NCBI GenBank assembly: GCA_022360315.1
Contig: JAKSDA010000083.1
Coordinates: 1-43,376 of the forward strand
DNA from: Pseudomonadota bacterium
GTDB lineage: Bacteria; Myxococcota_A; Polyangia; Haliangiales; Haliangiaceae
Length of the DNA stretch: 43,376 bases
Direction: 5' to 3'
The notes beneath the pieces were generated by a model, which made no database searches, was not told where the DNA came from, and worked only from the letters and a program-made list of their open reading frames with translations. Positions 17,693 through 25,711 of this stretch are shown in pieces. A program made the translations under genes and the position numbers. Numbering within the stretch: position 1 is the stretch's first letter; each line of letters opens with the position of its first letter.

Positions 17693-19063
17693 CTACTGCC
17701 AGTGATCTCGTCGTGTGTCTGGCCGAGTTTTTGGCCGCCGCGGCGGGGTTACCTCAGTGCAGTTGCTGCGACTGGTTCCGCACCGAATGACAGTGGCCTG
17801 ACTGGCCTTCATGCGCGCGGTACTGAGGTAATTGCCCACGAATGCCCGGCCGGTCAGGTGGAAATCGGTGAGCGCCAGGATGACCAGCTCATCGTCGCCA
17901 ATGTTGTGGGTTTGATGGACAGCCCAGCGCGGCACCAGGGCGAGATCGCCGGCCGATACCTCGACCGATGAGTTGTTGACGTGTAGGCGCCCGCGGCCGG
18001 AGATGATGAAAAACACCGACTCGTGGGCATGCTTGTGGCACTCGTTGTTCTTGCCGACCGGAATCCGCACGATGCGCGTATCGATCACCTCGGCCGGAAA
18101 CGGCACCCGCTCGACCGTGAAGTCGATGTTGAGCCGCTCGTTGGTATTCTCGTACATCAGCTGGCCGGCCTCTTCACCGAAGCGATGGTGAAGGGCGGAC
18201 GTGTCCGGCGTGTCTGGCACGAGCGATTTGCGGTCCTGGATCTTCTCGATCAGACCGCGAATCCGACGCGACTCGATGTACGTGTACATGTTGTCGAAAA
18301 ACTGCTTGCGCAGACTGAGGGCGTAGTCCATCGCCTGGTAACAGAGGTCGTACCATCCGGGCATCGACGAGTACGACATCATGATGTTCTTGATGGTCTC
18401 CGCGTGCTCGTCGTCGCAGCCGATGTGCAGATGGAAAAAGTCGAGATGGCTTTCGTCCACGCCGGCCTTGCGCAAGCCCTTGACGAAAACGCCGTACAAC
18501 CGCGACACGATGGCCTCGGTGCCCAGCGATAGAAACGCACTGATCGCCGCCGGGTGAGAAACCCGGCAAAAGTCGAGATACTCGCGGGCAAAGAGTTTGC
18601 CCGCCTCGGTGTACTCGATGCGGTCCAGATCGATGTCGAGCCCTTCGCGCAGAAAATGCCGCAACATCTCGGCGTGGCGCTTTTGCGGCTCGAGCAGGCC
18701 GCCCTCTTCCCACAGATTCTGCGCCAACTGCGCGCGATGGAGATCGTCCTCGCAGGCGGTCATCAGCGCCGACAAGTAGCGGGTGAAGTTCTTCGAGTAC
18801 AGATAGTACTGCTCAAACAGAATCCGGAAATCGTCCACGCCGAGATAGCCGCGTTCGCACGCCTTGAGCAGTCGGGTCTCCCACAATGGATGCGCGTCGA
18901 GCGCGGCGTGCAGCTTGGTGAGCGCCGCCTCGATGTGCTCGCCGTTAGCACCTGCGCTGCTCGGCTCTTCGCTGTTGGCCGGGTCAGACCTGATGTCGCT
19001 GGCAAAAATGTCTCTATGTTCTCCGCTCGTGGCGGTTGGCTTCATACTGACAGCAATCGACAT
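17693..19063 (-). CDS. Heme-oxygenase-like diiron (HDO) domain fused to a cupin
   Basis: The start at 19063 (MSIAV) has a GGGAG ribosome binding site; an upstream in-frame TTG at 19093 does not. Residues about 45-270 (456 in all) are a helical heme-oxygenase-like domain carrying a complete HDO ligand set: Glu119/120 and His130 in the NLWEE...KRHAEM segment, Glu183 in GTEAIVSRLY, and H213-x3-D217-x2-H220 in HIGCDDEH. This matches the CADD/UndA-type diiron oxygenases. Residues about 325-415 are a cupin with motif 1 (HKHAHE; H343, H345, E348) and motif 2 (GDLALVPRWAVH; H383), so a second metal site is likely. The last 35 residues are basic and unstructured. HDO enzymes catalyse oxidative C-C or C-N cleavage and N-oxygenation; the substrate here is unknown. 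It is a single-gene unit. Confidence 0.85.
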   Translation of the reverse strand: MSIAVSMKPTATSGEHRDIFASDIRSDPANSEEPSSAGANGEHIEAALTKLHAALDAHPLWETRLLKACERGYLGVDDFRILFEQYYLYSKNFTRYLSALMTACEDDLHRAQLAQNLWEEGGLLEPQKRHAEMLRHFLREGLDIDLDRIEYTEAGKLFAREYLDFCRVSHPAAISAFLSLGTEAIVSRLYGVFVKGLRKAGVDESHLDFFHLHIGCDDEHAETIKNIMMSYSSMPGWYDLCYQAMDYALSLRKQFFDNMYTYIESRRIRGLIEKIQDRKSLVPDTPDTSALHHRFGEEAGQLMYENTNERLNIDFTVERVPFPAEVIDTRIVRIPVGKNNECHKHAHESVFFIISGRGRLHVNNSSVEVSAGDLALVPRWAVHQTHNIGDDELVILALTDFHLTGRAFVGNYLSTARMKASQATVIRCGTSRSNCTEVTPPRRPKTRPDTRRDHWQ

Positions 19064-19733
19064 ACTAAGCTCCCTGTAATTGGCTCCCTGCAAATCTGGA
19101 ATCCTCTACTACCTATACCTACATTCTCTCCAGTTCCGGGATGGCCTACGCTCCTTACTTACATCTCTCTTCATGAAGTAGAAGGTCCGAGAGCGTATGT
19201 CAATCCAGTAGATGTAACAAATTTTCACATTCACTGTCCCCCTTGACATGAGAGACTCGCTTTTCGATGCATTCGCCGTCCCGGTCAGTCTGCTAGAACT
19301 CCCGTACGGCGGGGATTTGCGCGATCTTGCTGGAGTGTTGGCAGAGCTTTGACCGACCCGACATGTCGGTCCGTGGCTGAGGGAGGTCTAGCGAGGTGAC
19401 CGCTGGTCACTAACGACGTAATCGCCGGTCACAGGTGCGCGATGGATGTGTGTGTCCACAATGCCGGACGGTTGGCACGTCCCCGCGGGTAACGGGGTGA
19501 CAGGCCGTCTGGTCGAAGTGTAGCGGGTACTACCGCACCGAGTGAAGCCGGTCGGACCTGTCAGGTCAGGCTCATCGGCTTATCACGAGCGGGCGGCTAT
19601 TCGGTCGGTTGTCCGACAAGGCGAGGCGAAATCGGTCGTCCGACAAGGCGAGGCGAAGCGGAGGTCTTGCTGGACCTACGGTCGGCCAGTCTATCGTCGG
19701 CCTGCGACATCGAAGTGGATCGGCTGGTCGTCA
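19064..19733. other. Long non-coding region with many small hairpins and a tandem repeat
   Basis: I find no supported protein in 670 bp. From about 19340 to 19560 short inverted repeats follow each other (GACATGTCGGTC near 19358, CCGCTGGTCAC/CCGGTCAC pairs near 19400-19435, CCCCGCGGGTAACGGGG near 19480), as expected of a structured RNA or a decayed element such as a group II intron fragment. A 20-bp unit repeats at 19611-19630 and 19638-19657. The part nearest 19064 should hold the HDO-cupin promoter. Confidence 0.4.
19611..19657. repeat. 20-bp tandem repeat (2 copies, 27-bp period)
   Basis: GTCCGACAAGGCGAGGCGAA occurs exactly at 19611-19630 and at 19638-19657, with TCGGTC before each copy. 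The AAGGCG(C)GA words resemble those in the repeat at the right edge of the window (43291-43310). Confidence 0.7.
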
Positions 19734-20264
19734 TTACCCGAACAGTCGCTTGTGGACCCAGGCCTGGGCATGGGTTCTCACGAACTCGCGTTTCATGCCG
19801 ATGTGCCTCGCCGCCTCGCTGTAGCCGCCGTATGCAATAAATGCCCGGTGACACAGCTCGCCGATCGAGCATACCTGGATCGGCACCATGCCCCGCGCGT
19901 TGACCCCGATAAACTTGGTGTGTCCCATGCGAACCCGCATGCCTGTGAGCAATGTGGTTGGCTCGAGCGCTGTCTTTCCATCAATGAGAATACCATTCGT
20001 GGAGCCAGAATCGTGGATTACCAGCTTGTCACACCTGTGCCGTTTGAGGAGCGCGTGTACGATCGAGACAGAGTTATCTTTTTTGATTTGGATGTGACAT
20101 TGTCGACCTCGGCCTATTGCAATAATGGGTATGGGCCGGCCCTCGGCTCGAAAATCGCTAAACATATAGGTCTTCGAAGTCCCTATCAAATGCAAACCGG
20201 CCGCGTAATACCCTCCTAATGCCGACTCGCTTCCTACTGTTTTACGCGTCTTTCGCGGGGGCAA
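19734..20264 (-). CDS. FHA domain protein with C-terminal HTH-like segment
   Basis: The protein is 176 residues if started at TTG 20264, which has a perfect GGAGG 5 nt upstream; a frame opening at 20288 is less likely. Residues about 45-120 form an FHA domain: IGRGRQCHIQI, then SIVHALLKR (the phosphothreonine-binding Ser/His loop) and DSGSTNGILIDGK. FHA domains bind phosphothreonine peptides. The last 40 residues (YGGYSEAARHIGMKREFVRT) resemble a Fis- or sigma-like helix-turn-helix. FHA-HTH proteins of this type are common in myxobacteria with many Ser/Thr kinases; a signalling-to-transcription role is inferred. No kinase gene is nearby. Confidence 0.8.
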   Translation of the reverse strand: MPPRKTRKTVGSESALGGYYAAGLHLIGTSKTYMFSDFRAEGRPIPIIAIGRGRQCHIQIKKDNSVSIVHALLKRHRCDKLVIHDSGSTNGILIDGKTALEPTTLLTGMRVRMGHTKFIGVNARGMVPIQVCSIGELCHRAFIAYGGYSEAARHIGMKREFVRTHAQAWVHKRLFG

Positions 20265-20288
20265 ACTATCCTCCTTCGTGTCCCTCAA

Positions 20289-20687
20289 AGCCTAGTTTGG
20301 TCACCTTCCCTTTGACAAGGCACAGAGCCCCCAAGAGAGTTTCCAAATACGCTATGTAAGTCGAGGTGAGACTTTTGTGGTCAATATGCCGTATCAGGGT
20401 AAAGATGATTTCTTATCTCGTGGTGGTTAGAGTGCTTGGTGCATGGATACTGTGACGTCCACAGCTTGTTACATGCTGACGGAGCAATTCATTTATAGTC
20501 GCGTCAATGGCCACGGAGAGGCATTTAGGAGCGCTTTCAGGTATCCTGTGCTGTATGTATATGTGTGCCTTTTAAGCTGTATGTATATGTGTGCCTTTTA
20601 AGTCGATATCTCCCGTATGGCGGTAGATACCGACTGAGAAGAGATCGTGGTAGCGGGTGGGCTTCTACCCGCGTAGCGTGGTCACCA
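20289..20687. other. AT-richer spacer with an exact 26-bp tandem duplication
   Basis: No convincing gene occurs between the FHA gene and the next small plus-strand gene. Base composition is clearly lower in GC than the flanks. The only structure is the 26-bp duplication at 20551-20602. Confidence 0.5.
20551..20602. repeat. Perfect 26-bp head-to-tail duplication
   Basis: The unit starts CTGTATGTATATGTGTGCCT and ends TTTAAG, in two identical copies at 20551-20576 and 20577-20602. Perfect identity in non-coding sequence points to a recent slippage or insertion scar. Confidence 0.85.
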
Positions 20688-20963
20688 ATGAAGGATTCAA
20701 AAGCAGTTTCAGTGACCGGAAAACGCAGGCCAGGGGAGCAGTTCTCAGTGTCGTCCCACGGCCCGGGAGCCCGCGGCCAGGGAACCCACGCGAAGCGAGC
20801 TCGTGGCCACCGAACCGACCACACCAGCGCGGCGCGAGCGAGGCTTGAAACCGAGCTCATGCATGTCATTTCCGAGGTCGACGACGACGGATTGCGCGTG
20901 TTGCTTCTAATTGCCCGAGAGCTTCGAGATCGCAGGGAATCCCGTCCGCTTCGGGCCAGCTAA
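20688..20963 (+). CDS. Small hypothetical protein
   Basis: A 91-residue frame from ATG 20688. The first half is basic and low complexity; the last 40 residues (ARLETELMHVISEVDDDGLR, then VLLLIARELRDRR) look like two genuine amphipathic helices with alternating acidic and leucine residues. An open frame extends back to 20565 but runs through the 26-bp duplication and is unlikely. The ribosome binding site is weak. I do not recognise the family. Confidence 0.4.
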   Translation: MKDSKAVSVTGKRRPGEQFSVSSHGPGARGQGTHAKRARGHRTDHTSAARARLETELMHVISEVDDDGLRVLLLIARELRDRRESRPLRAS

Positions 20964-21201
20964 TGGAACTGCATTGACTGTGGATCATACTTTCCAACGT
21001 GATCATGTGTAGACGGCCGGTGCATTACCGGCGGAAGCGTCACAGAGCGTCCCGTCAGCAAGCCCGAGGCCGAGTGGTGTGGTGGTTGGTATCGGGACTT
21101 CGCGAACGCAGAGGGAGGGTGTTGCGAGCGAAGACTTTGTGTCCATCGGCTACATGTGCGATGTCGAGTGACCGCGCGTCGCCGATAGATGCAATCTCAC
21201 G

Positions 21202-21711
21202 ATGCCAGTCGCGGACCCTCGCCCGCGCAAATGGCTCGGATTGACACCAACTGGCCTTCGGAGCGGAGCGTTGCCCAAGAAGAAGAGAGCGCGTTTTGAG
21301 CACGACAACGCCCATGAGTATGACAACGCCGAGGATCGCTCGATGAAAGCGGCGTATGAGCGGTCGATGGCCGCAACGATTCGAAAATTCGAGCGCCTTT
21401 TGGTGCAGTGGCAACGGCAGCAGCTCAGCATGTCGTTCATGCTGAACGAGCGGATGCTATTAATTCTCCTTTTTGCTGCCAAAGGGCCAATTGGAGCGCC
21501 TGAACTCCGGATGATCGTTTACGAGATGCGCGACAAACCCTATTACGACAAGTTGCGCCGACTGCAACACAACCACCCGGCTTATGCATTGCTCAAAAAG
21601 ATGTGGCGACGCGGTCTGCTGAACAAGCGGCGGCGCGGCCGGCGCTGTTTTTACGTCATCGCCGAAGCGGCTCGAACCCTCATTGCCGAGCGGGGGCGCA
21701 GGCGCGCATAG
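21202..21711 (+). CDS. Hypothetical protein, possible winged-helix
   Basis: A 169-residue basic protein. From about residue 48 it reads as a helical/winged-helix DNA-binding protein: LLVQWQRQQLSMSFMLNERM, then LLILLFAAKGPIGAPELR, a tyrosine-rich helix and a basic end (GLLNKRRRGRRCFYVIAEAA) typical of the recognition wing. ATG 21343 (residue 48, with GAGGA upstream) may be the real start, leaving 122 residues. It is likely a transcription regulator; the target is unknown. Confidence 0.5.
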   Translation: MPVADPRPRKWLGLTPTGLRSGALPKKKRARFEHDNAHEYDNAEDRSMKAAYERSMAATIRKFERLLVQWQRQQLSMSFMLNERMLLILLFAAKGPIGAPELRMIVYEMRDKPYYDKLRRLQHNHPAYALLKKMWRRGLLNKRRRGRRCFYVIAEAARTLIAERGRRRA

Positions 21712-21911
21712 CAGTATTCGAGAAACCGGTTTCCCGACGATGCGCGCGATCCGGCCGAGAGCGGCGATTGACTGGCCGGCCATTCGATCATACGTTTCCA
21801 CACGGTGCCAGGTGACAACACGTCTCGCAATGCGGATAATCAGCCGACATTTCCGCTACAAGAGCACGTGAGGTATGAGCTGTCGCAACCACAGATTCCG
21901 TCGGGGGATTC

Positions 21912-22367
21912 ATGTCGCTGATCGGGGCCCGTGTTGTACGCGTGGAGGATCCTGCGCTGCTTGCTGGCCGCGGCCAGTTTACCGATAATGTGAACGTACC
22001 CGGTGCGCTGTTCATGAAGTTCGTCCTGAGCGCCGAGCCCCACGCCAACGTGATCTCCGTCGATGTGACCCGGACGGCCGCGATGTCGGTCCGCTCGAAT
22101 AAACGACTGGCAGTGGCTCTCTGCAATATGGCCGACACTCCAGTCCGCGCCGTTGCGGTCGAGCGAGCAATTGCCAATGGGGCGAGCCATGCTGAGGCTG
22201 CATCAGTCGTCGACCGGGAGACCCGGCCGGTCGATGATGCCAAGGCCAACGCCGCCTATCGTCGACCCGCATCCTCACCCGGAGCGCCCTGGCCGAGGCA
22301 ATCGGTTTGTGATGGATCGTCTCAGGCCGGCTATTCGATCGGAACGGTTGTTCTTTGCGCCATGTAG
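21912..22367 (+). pseudogene. Molybdenum hydroxylase remnant: CoxL N-terminus joined to CoxM C-terminus
   Basis: Residues 1-57 match the start of xanthine/CO-dehydrogenase large subunits (MSLIGARVVRVEDPALLAGR, GQFTDNVNVPGALFMKFV, then PHANVISVDVT). The sequence then switches directly to the C-terminal part of the FAD-binding medium subunit (KRLAVALCNMADTPVRAVAV, NGASHAEAA, RPVDDAKANAAYRR) and ends in unrelated residues. Hundreds of residues, including the molybdopterin-binding and FAD-binding regions, are missing, so it cannot be active. It ends 14 bp before the ECF-like gene. It is the scar of a deleted CoxMSL-type operon that would have needed molybdenum cofactor, consistent with the Mo genes beside it. 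Confidence 0.7.
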
Positions 22368-22381
22368 GGTAAAGTCGTCTG

Positions 22382-24124
22382 ATGGCAGCCAGTTTCGACC
22401 CCAGGCTGCGCGCTCTATACCTGGCCCTAATAGCGGTTGGTGTATTTTTTCTGCCCGCATGGTGGATGGTGGCCGCAGTGCTCGCTGTGCAGGTTGTTTT
22501 GTGGATGGCTGTGGGTTTGGGGGCTGGGGCGCTCGGCCGGCAGGTGCGCAAGCTGACTCTATTTCTCAGTGTTATTCTCATCGCCTTTGGTCTGGTCGGA
22601 CACGATCCAACGACCGACCGCTGGCACACACTTTCCCTCATCTGGTTTGGCCTCGACGTCAACACGACCGGAGCGCTGCTTGGCCTGACCATGGTACTGC
22701 GGGTTCTGACCGTGGTGCTGGCCTCTCAGGTAGCTCGCGCCGGGGATGCTCGCGCTCTGGCCGCGGGCCTGGGCAAACTCGGTGTACCGAGAGTGGTCGC
22801 CCTTTCGATCGATTCGGTGCTCACCTTGCTCGGCGACTCCGGTGGCAAGGGCCACGGCCGCGGCGGTGGCAAGGGCCACGGCAGACGGCATCATCGCTCC
22901 AGCTCCGATAGTTTTTGGGCTGGACTCAAGCGGCTGGCGCGCGGCGACGTGAGCATTTTGGTCGACCGCCTCTACGGGCACGTCGCGCGAGTGGAATCTC
23001 ACATCGCCCACACCCTTCTCGCGCCTGGCGCCGACGATTCGGACAGCTCGGACAGCTCGACCGCCAACAGGCGCAGGCTGGCTCGCGATGTGGCAGTGAT
23101 CTCGGGCATTGCACTCACCATGCTCGGCATCAAGGCGCTCAAGCTTTTACCCGGCCTGCCCTTTGCGCCCGGCCACAAAGGTGTAATCCTGATTCCTCTC
23201 TATATCGTGGCTGGATTCATGACTCGATCCCGGGCCGGTGCCACGATCACCGGTTGCACCATGGGCACAGTGGCGTTTTTGCTCGGCGATGGTCGTTACG
23301 GCATCTTCGAGATTGCCAAGCACATCACGCCTGGCTTGCTGGTTGATCTCTTGATGCCCCTGATGCGCAGTGTGCGCAGGCGGCGTCTTGGTATCCAGGC
23401 ATTGGCCTGGCCGCTTATTGGCATCGTCATTGCTTTGGGGCGATTTGCCACTGTGACAGCCATTGCGCTCACCGTGCAGGCACCGGCTCTGGTCTACGCT
23501 CTGATACTTCCAGGGCTGGTGATTCATGCTGTCTTCGGGGCACTATCGGGTGTCGTGGCCACTCCATTCCTCGCTGCTCTCGACAGGGCTGAAAAGCGCG
23601 CCAAGAGTCGAAATGCAACCGGCTCACACGGCGATCCTCCGCCTGCTGACGCAAACTCTGCCCACAGTCAGAATTCAGGCTCTCGAGGCGGCGGTGGCGG
23701 CGGTCGCGGTCGAGGCGGCGGCGGCGGCGGCGGTCGAGGAGGCGGCGGCGGTCGAGGCGGCGGTCGAGGCGGTCGAGGCGGCGGCGGCGGCGGTTGTGAG
23801 AGCGGCCGTGGTCGTGGCAAGGCAGGGGGGGTAAACAGAGACACCGAGCACAAAACCAGGACAGACGCTGGTGCGGGCCAGGGGTATGAGAGAGGGTTGG
23901 GCAGCGAGCCAGATTGCCAGCAGCAACAGATTCGCGTCGGTCTGCGGCGGGCGGAGATGACTCCACCCGGGAACGGGCAGACGGCAAGCGCGACAACCAC
24001 TCTATGGAGGCAACATGAGTTCCGATCTCTTGACCGGCGATGGCCGAACCCACATCAAGTCCAAGCTCATGCGCGAGTCATTGCAGGACCGCGACGTGAT
24101 TCGTTCGACAGACAGCGACCGTGA
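22382..24124 (+). CDS. Fused ECF transporter T-like / S-like membrane protein
   Basis: This protein of up to 580 residues is probably polytopic. Residues 1-150 match EcfT/CbiQ: hydrophobic helices at 10-48 and 58-72, and an MVLRVLTVVL...LAAGLGKLGVPRVV segment. Residues 180-210 contain ARG/ARV motifs of the type EcfT uses to couple to the ATPases. Between them (151-172) lies an insert of Gly, His, Arg and Lys that could bind metal. Residues about 235-400 hold about six further hydrophobic helices (including PGHKGVILIPLYIVAGF and GATITGCTMGTVAFLLG) resembling an S component. Fusion of T and S in one chain is unusual, and no EcfA ATPase is in the window. From about 435 the frame becomes a Gly/Arg (RGG-like) tail and overlaps mosA by 110 bp, so the true end is uncertain. 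Substrate is inferred from the neighbours to be molybdate or tungstate. Confidence 0.6.
   Translation: MAASFDPRLRALYLALIAVGVFFLPAWWMVAAVLAVQVVLWMAVGLGAGALGRQVRKLTLFLSVILIAFGLVGHDPTTDRWHTLSLIWFGLDVNTTGALLGLTMVLRVLTVVLASQVARAGDARALAAGLGKLGVPRVVALSIDSVLTLLGDSGGKGHGRGGGKGHGRRHHRSSSDSFWAGLKRLARGDVSILVDRLYGHVARVESHIAHTLLAPGADDSDSSDSSTANRRRLARDVAVISGIALTMLGIKALKLLPGLPFAPGHKGVILIPLYIVAGFMTRSRAGATITGCTMGTVAFLLGDGRYGIFEIAKHITPGLLVDLLMPLMRSVRRRRLGIQALAWPLIGIVIALGRFATVTAIALTVQAPALVYALILPGLVIHAVFGALSGVVATPFLAALDRAEKRAKSRNATGSHGDPPPADANSAHSQNSGSRGGGGGGRGRGGGGGGGRGGGGGRGGGRGGRGGGGGGCESGRGRGKAGGVNRDTEHKTRTDAGAGQGYERGLGSEPDCQQQQIRVGLRRAEMTPPGNGQTASATTTLWRQHEFRSLDRRWPNPHQVQAHARVIAGPRRDSFDRQRP
23684..23819 (+). 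repeat. GGC/GGT-rich triplet tract
   Basis: A nearly pure run of GGC, GGT, CGA and CGG triplets at the 3' end of the ECF-like gene encodes Gly/Arg in one frame and Ala/Val/Glu in another that stops at 23834. Slippage here can change the C-terminus and decide whether the protein runs on into mosA. Confidence 0.8.
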
Positions 24125-24887
24125 TCTCAAGATCTATCCCGACGTGGCGCTGGTCGGCATAGGCGGCCAGAGCATTTTCGACCGTGGAGCCAGTGCGATC
24201 TTACCGCTGGTCGAAGAGATTGCCGAGGCCAAACAGGAGGGTCACAGGATGGTGCTGGCAGTGGGCGGCGGGACCCGGGTCCGTCACACTGCATCGATCG
24301 CCCTCGACCTGGGTTTACCGGTTGGCGGTGTGGCACAGCTGGTCGGTGCGATGGAGGAACTCAACGCTGTGCTCCTCAACGCGCTTCTGGCCAAGCACGG
24401 GTCCATGACTATGCAGCGCGATCATTTCTGGGAGCTGCCGCTTTATCTATCTGCGGGCATGATTCCGATCGCCATTTCGATCCCGCCCTATCACCTGTGG
24501 GAGCCGCCGCCTGAAGAGGGTCATTTGCCGGCCCATGGCTCTGATTTTGGCCTATTTCAGCTGGCCGAGGTCCTGGCCATGAAGCAGCTCATTTTTGTCA
24601 AAGACGAAAACGGTTTATACGACAGGGACCCCAAGAAGCACGAGGACGCCAAATTCATCCCCCGGATCGGGTTGGACGAGCTTCTGGCCAGCGACTTTGA
24701 GGAGAACATTTTGGACAAGCAGTTGTTCAAGTCGTGGCGAGTTGCGCGCAACGTCAACCGGATACAAATCATCAACGGCCTTTCGCGCGGCCAGCTTCGC
24801 GCTGCTCTGCGCGGGGAGGACGTCGGCACAGTGATCACCAGAGAAGACAACGGCGAGAGCCCGGGCAAGGAGGTGTCCAATGGCTGA
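24015..24887 (+). CDS. mosA: Molybdenum storage protein subunit, alpha-like
   Basis: A 290-residue amino-acid-kinase-fold protein. It carries the MoSto-type N-terminal arm (ESLQDRDVIR) before the fold, then LVGIGGQSIFDRGASAIL (46-63, ATP phosphate loop), VGGGTRVRH (83-91), the LDLGLPVGG segment, IPPYH (156-160), FVKDENGLY near 194-202 and a final VNRIQIINGL. In Azotobacter vinelandii MosA and MosB form an alpha3beta3 cage that packs polyoxomolybdate in an ATP-dependent way. The A/B assignment rests on closeness of RGASAILPLVEE and LDLGLPVG to MosA and is not certain. GGAGG lies 6 nt before the ATG. It overlaps mosB by 8 bp. The canonical H-R-T-D-x-G loop reads H-G-S-D-F-G. Confidence 0.82.
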   Translation: MSSDLLTGDGRTHIKSKLMRESLQDRDVIRSTDSDRDLKIYPDVALVGIGGQSIFDRGASAILPLVEEIAEAKQEGHRMVLAVGGGTRVRHTASIALDLGLPVGGVAQLVGAMEELNAVLLNALLAKHGSMTMQRDHFWELPLYLSAGMIPIAISIPPYHLWEPPPEEGHLPAHGSDFGLFQLAEVLAMKQLIFVKDENGLYDRDPKKHEDAKFIPRIGLDELLASDFEENILDKQLFKSWRVARNVNRIQIINGLSRGQLRAALRGEDVGTVITREDNGESPGKEVSNG

Positions 24888-25701
24888 TGGCATCGGCGAA
24901 CGGCGTGTAATTCACAGTGCTCTGGAGAACTCCACCCTCACCGACACCCATTCCGACGAGATCAACTACCGTCCGGTCGCGGTCATGCCGGACGTCAAGG
25001 TGATCAAGCTGGGCGGGCAGAGCATCATGGATCGCGGTCGTGCCGCGTTATTTCCCGTTCTCGACGAGATTGTCAAGGCGCGCGAGGAGGGGATACAGAT
25101 TCTGGTACTGACCGGTGGTGGCACGCGGGCGCGACACATCTACACCATTGCCTCCGAGCTCGAGATGCCGACCGGTGTTTTGGCTGCTGTGGGCGGTTAT
25201 ATTCCGATGCAGAACGCGCGTATGGTGCAGATGCTGCTCGCCAAACACGGCGGCATTTTCATGTTGATCGACGACTTTGAAAAGCTACCGTTGTACATCC
25301 AGCTGGGTTGCATTCCGGTGATGACCGGCATGCCGCCGTTCGGCTACTGGGAGCAACGTGGCCAGGAGGGCCGTATCCCGCCCCATCGCACCGATGCAGG
25401 AGTTTTTCTATCGGCCGAGTTTCTCGGCGCCAGGCGGGCCATTTTCATCAAGGACGAGGATGGTCTGTACACCGACGACCCCAAGAAAAACTCAAAAGCC
25501 GAATACATTCCGCGCATTTCGGCCCGAGAGCTGATCGAGCGCGACCTGCCCGATCTCATTGTCGAGCGGGTATGTCTCGAATACCTGGGTCGCTCCCAGT
25601 GGGTCAAAGAGCTTCAGGTGGTAAACGGGCTCGAGCCCGATCAAGTTGCCAGGGCTCTGCGCGGCGAGGAAGCCGGCACGATTATCTATCAGGACGGGTA
25701 A
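24880..25701 (+). CDS. mosB: Molybdenum storage protein subunit, beta-like
   Basis: A 273-residue partner of the preceding gene with the same fold: VIKLGGQSIMDRGRAALF (about 42-59), LTGGGTRARH (80-89), GMPPF (150-154), IPPHRTDAGVFLSAEFLG (about 168-185), FIKDEDGLYTDDP and the final VVNGL. The HRTDAG loop and DRGRAA are the form seen in A. vinelandii MosB. The start has a perfect GGAGG 6 nt upstream, inside mosA; the genes overlap by 8 bp, as expected for subunits made in equal amounts. Its stop is 10 bp from the end of the convergent lipoprotein gene. Confidence 0.85.
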   Translation: MADGIGERRVIHSALENSTLTDTHSDEINYRPVAVMPDVKVIKLGGQSIMDRGRAALFPVLDEIVKAREEGIQILVLTGGGTRARHIYTIASELEMPTGVLAAVGGYIPMQNARMVQMLLAKHGGIFMLIDDFEKLPLYIQLGCIPVMTGMPPFGYWEQRGQEGRIPPHRTDAGVFLSAEFLGARRAIFIKDEDGLYTDDPKKNSKAEYIPRISARELIERDLPDLIVERVCLEYLGRSQWVKELQVVNGLEPDQVARALRGEEAGTIIYQDG

Positions 25702-25711
25702 GGACGTCGTA

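Noticed and set aside
21016..21032. GCCGGT/ACCGGC hairpin after the 91-residue gene
   Set aside because: Six-base stem with no T-tract; hairpins of this size are common by chance in GC-rich DNA.
23668..24000. Proline-rich minus-strand frame opposite the Gly/Arg tract
   Set aside because: Pure consequence of the GGC/GGT triplet run.
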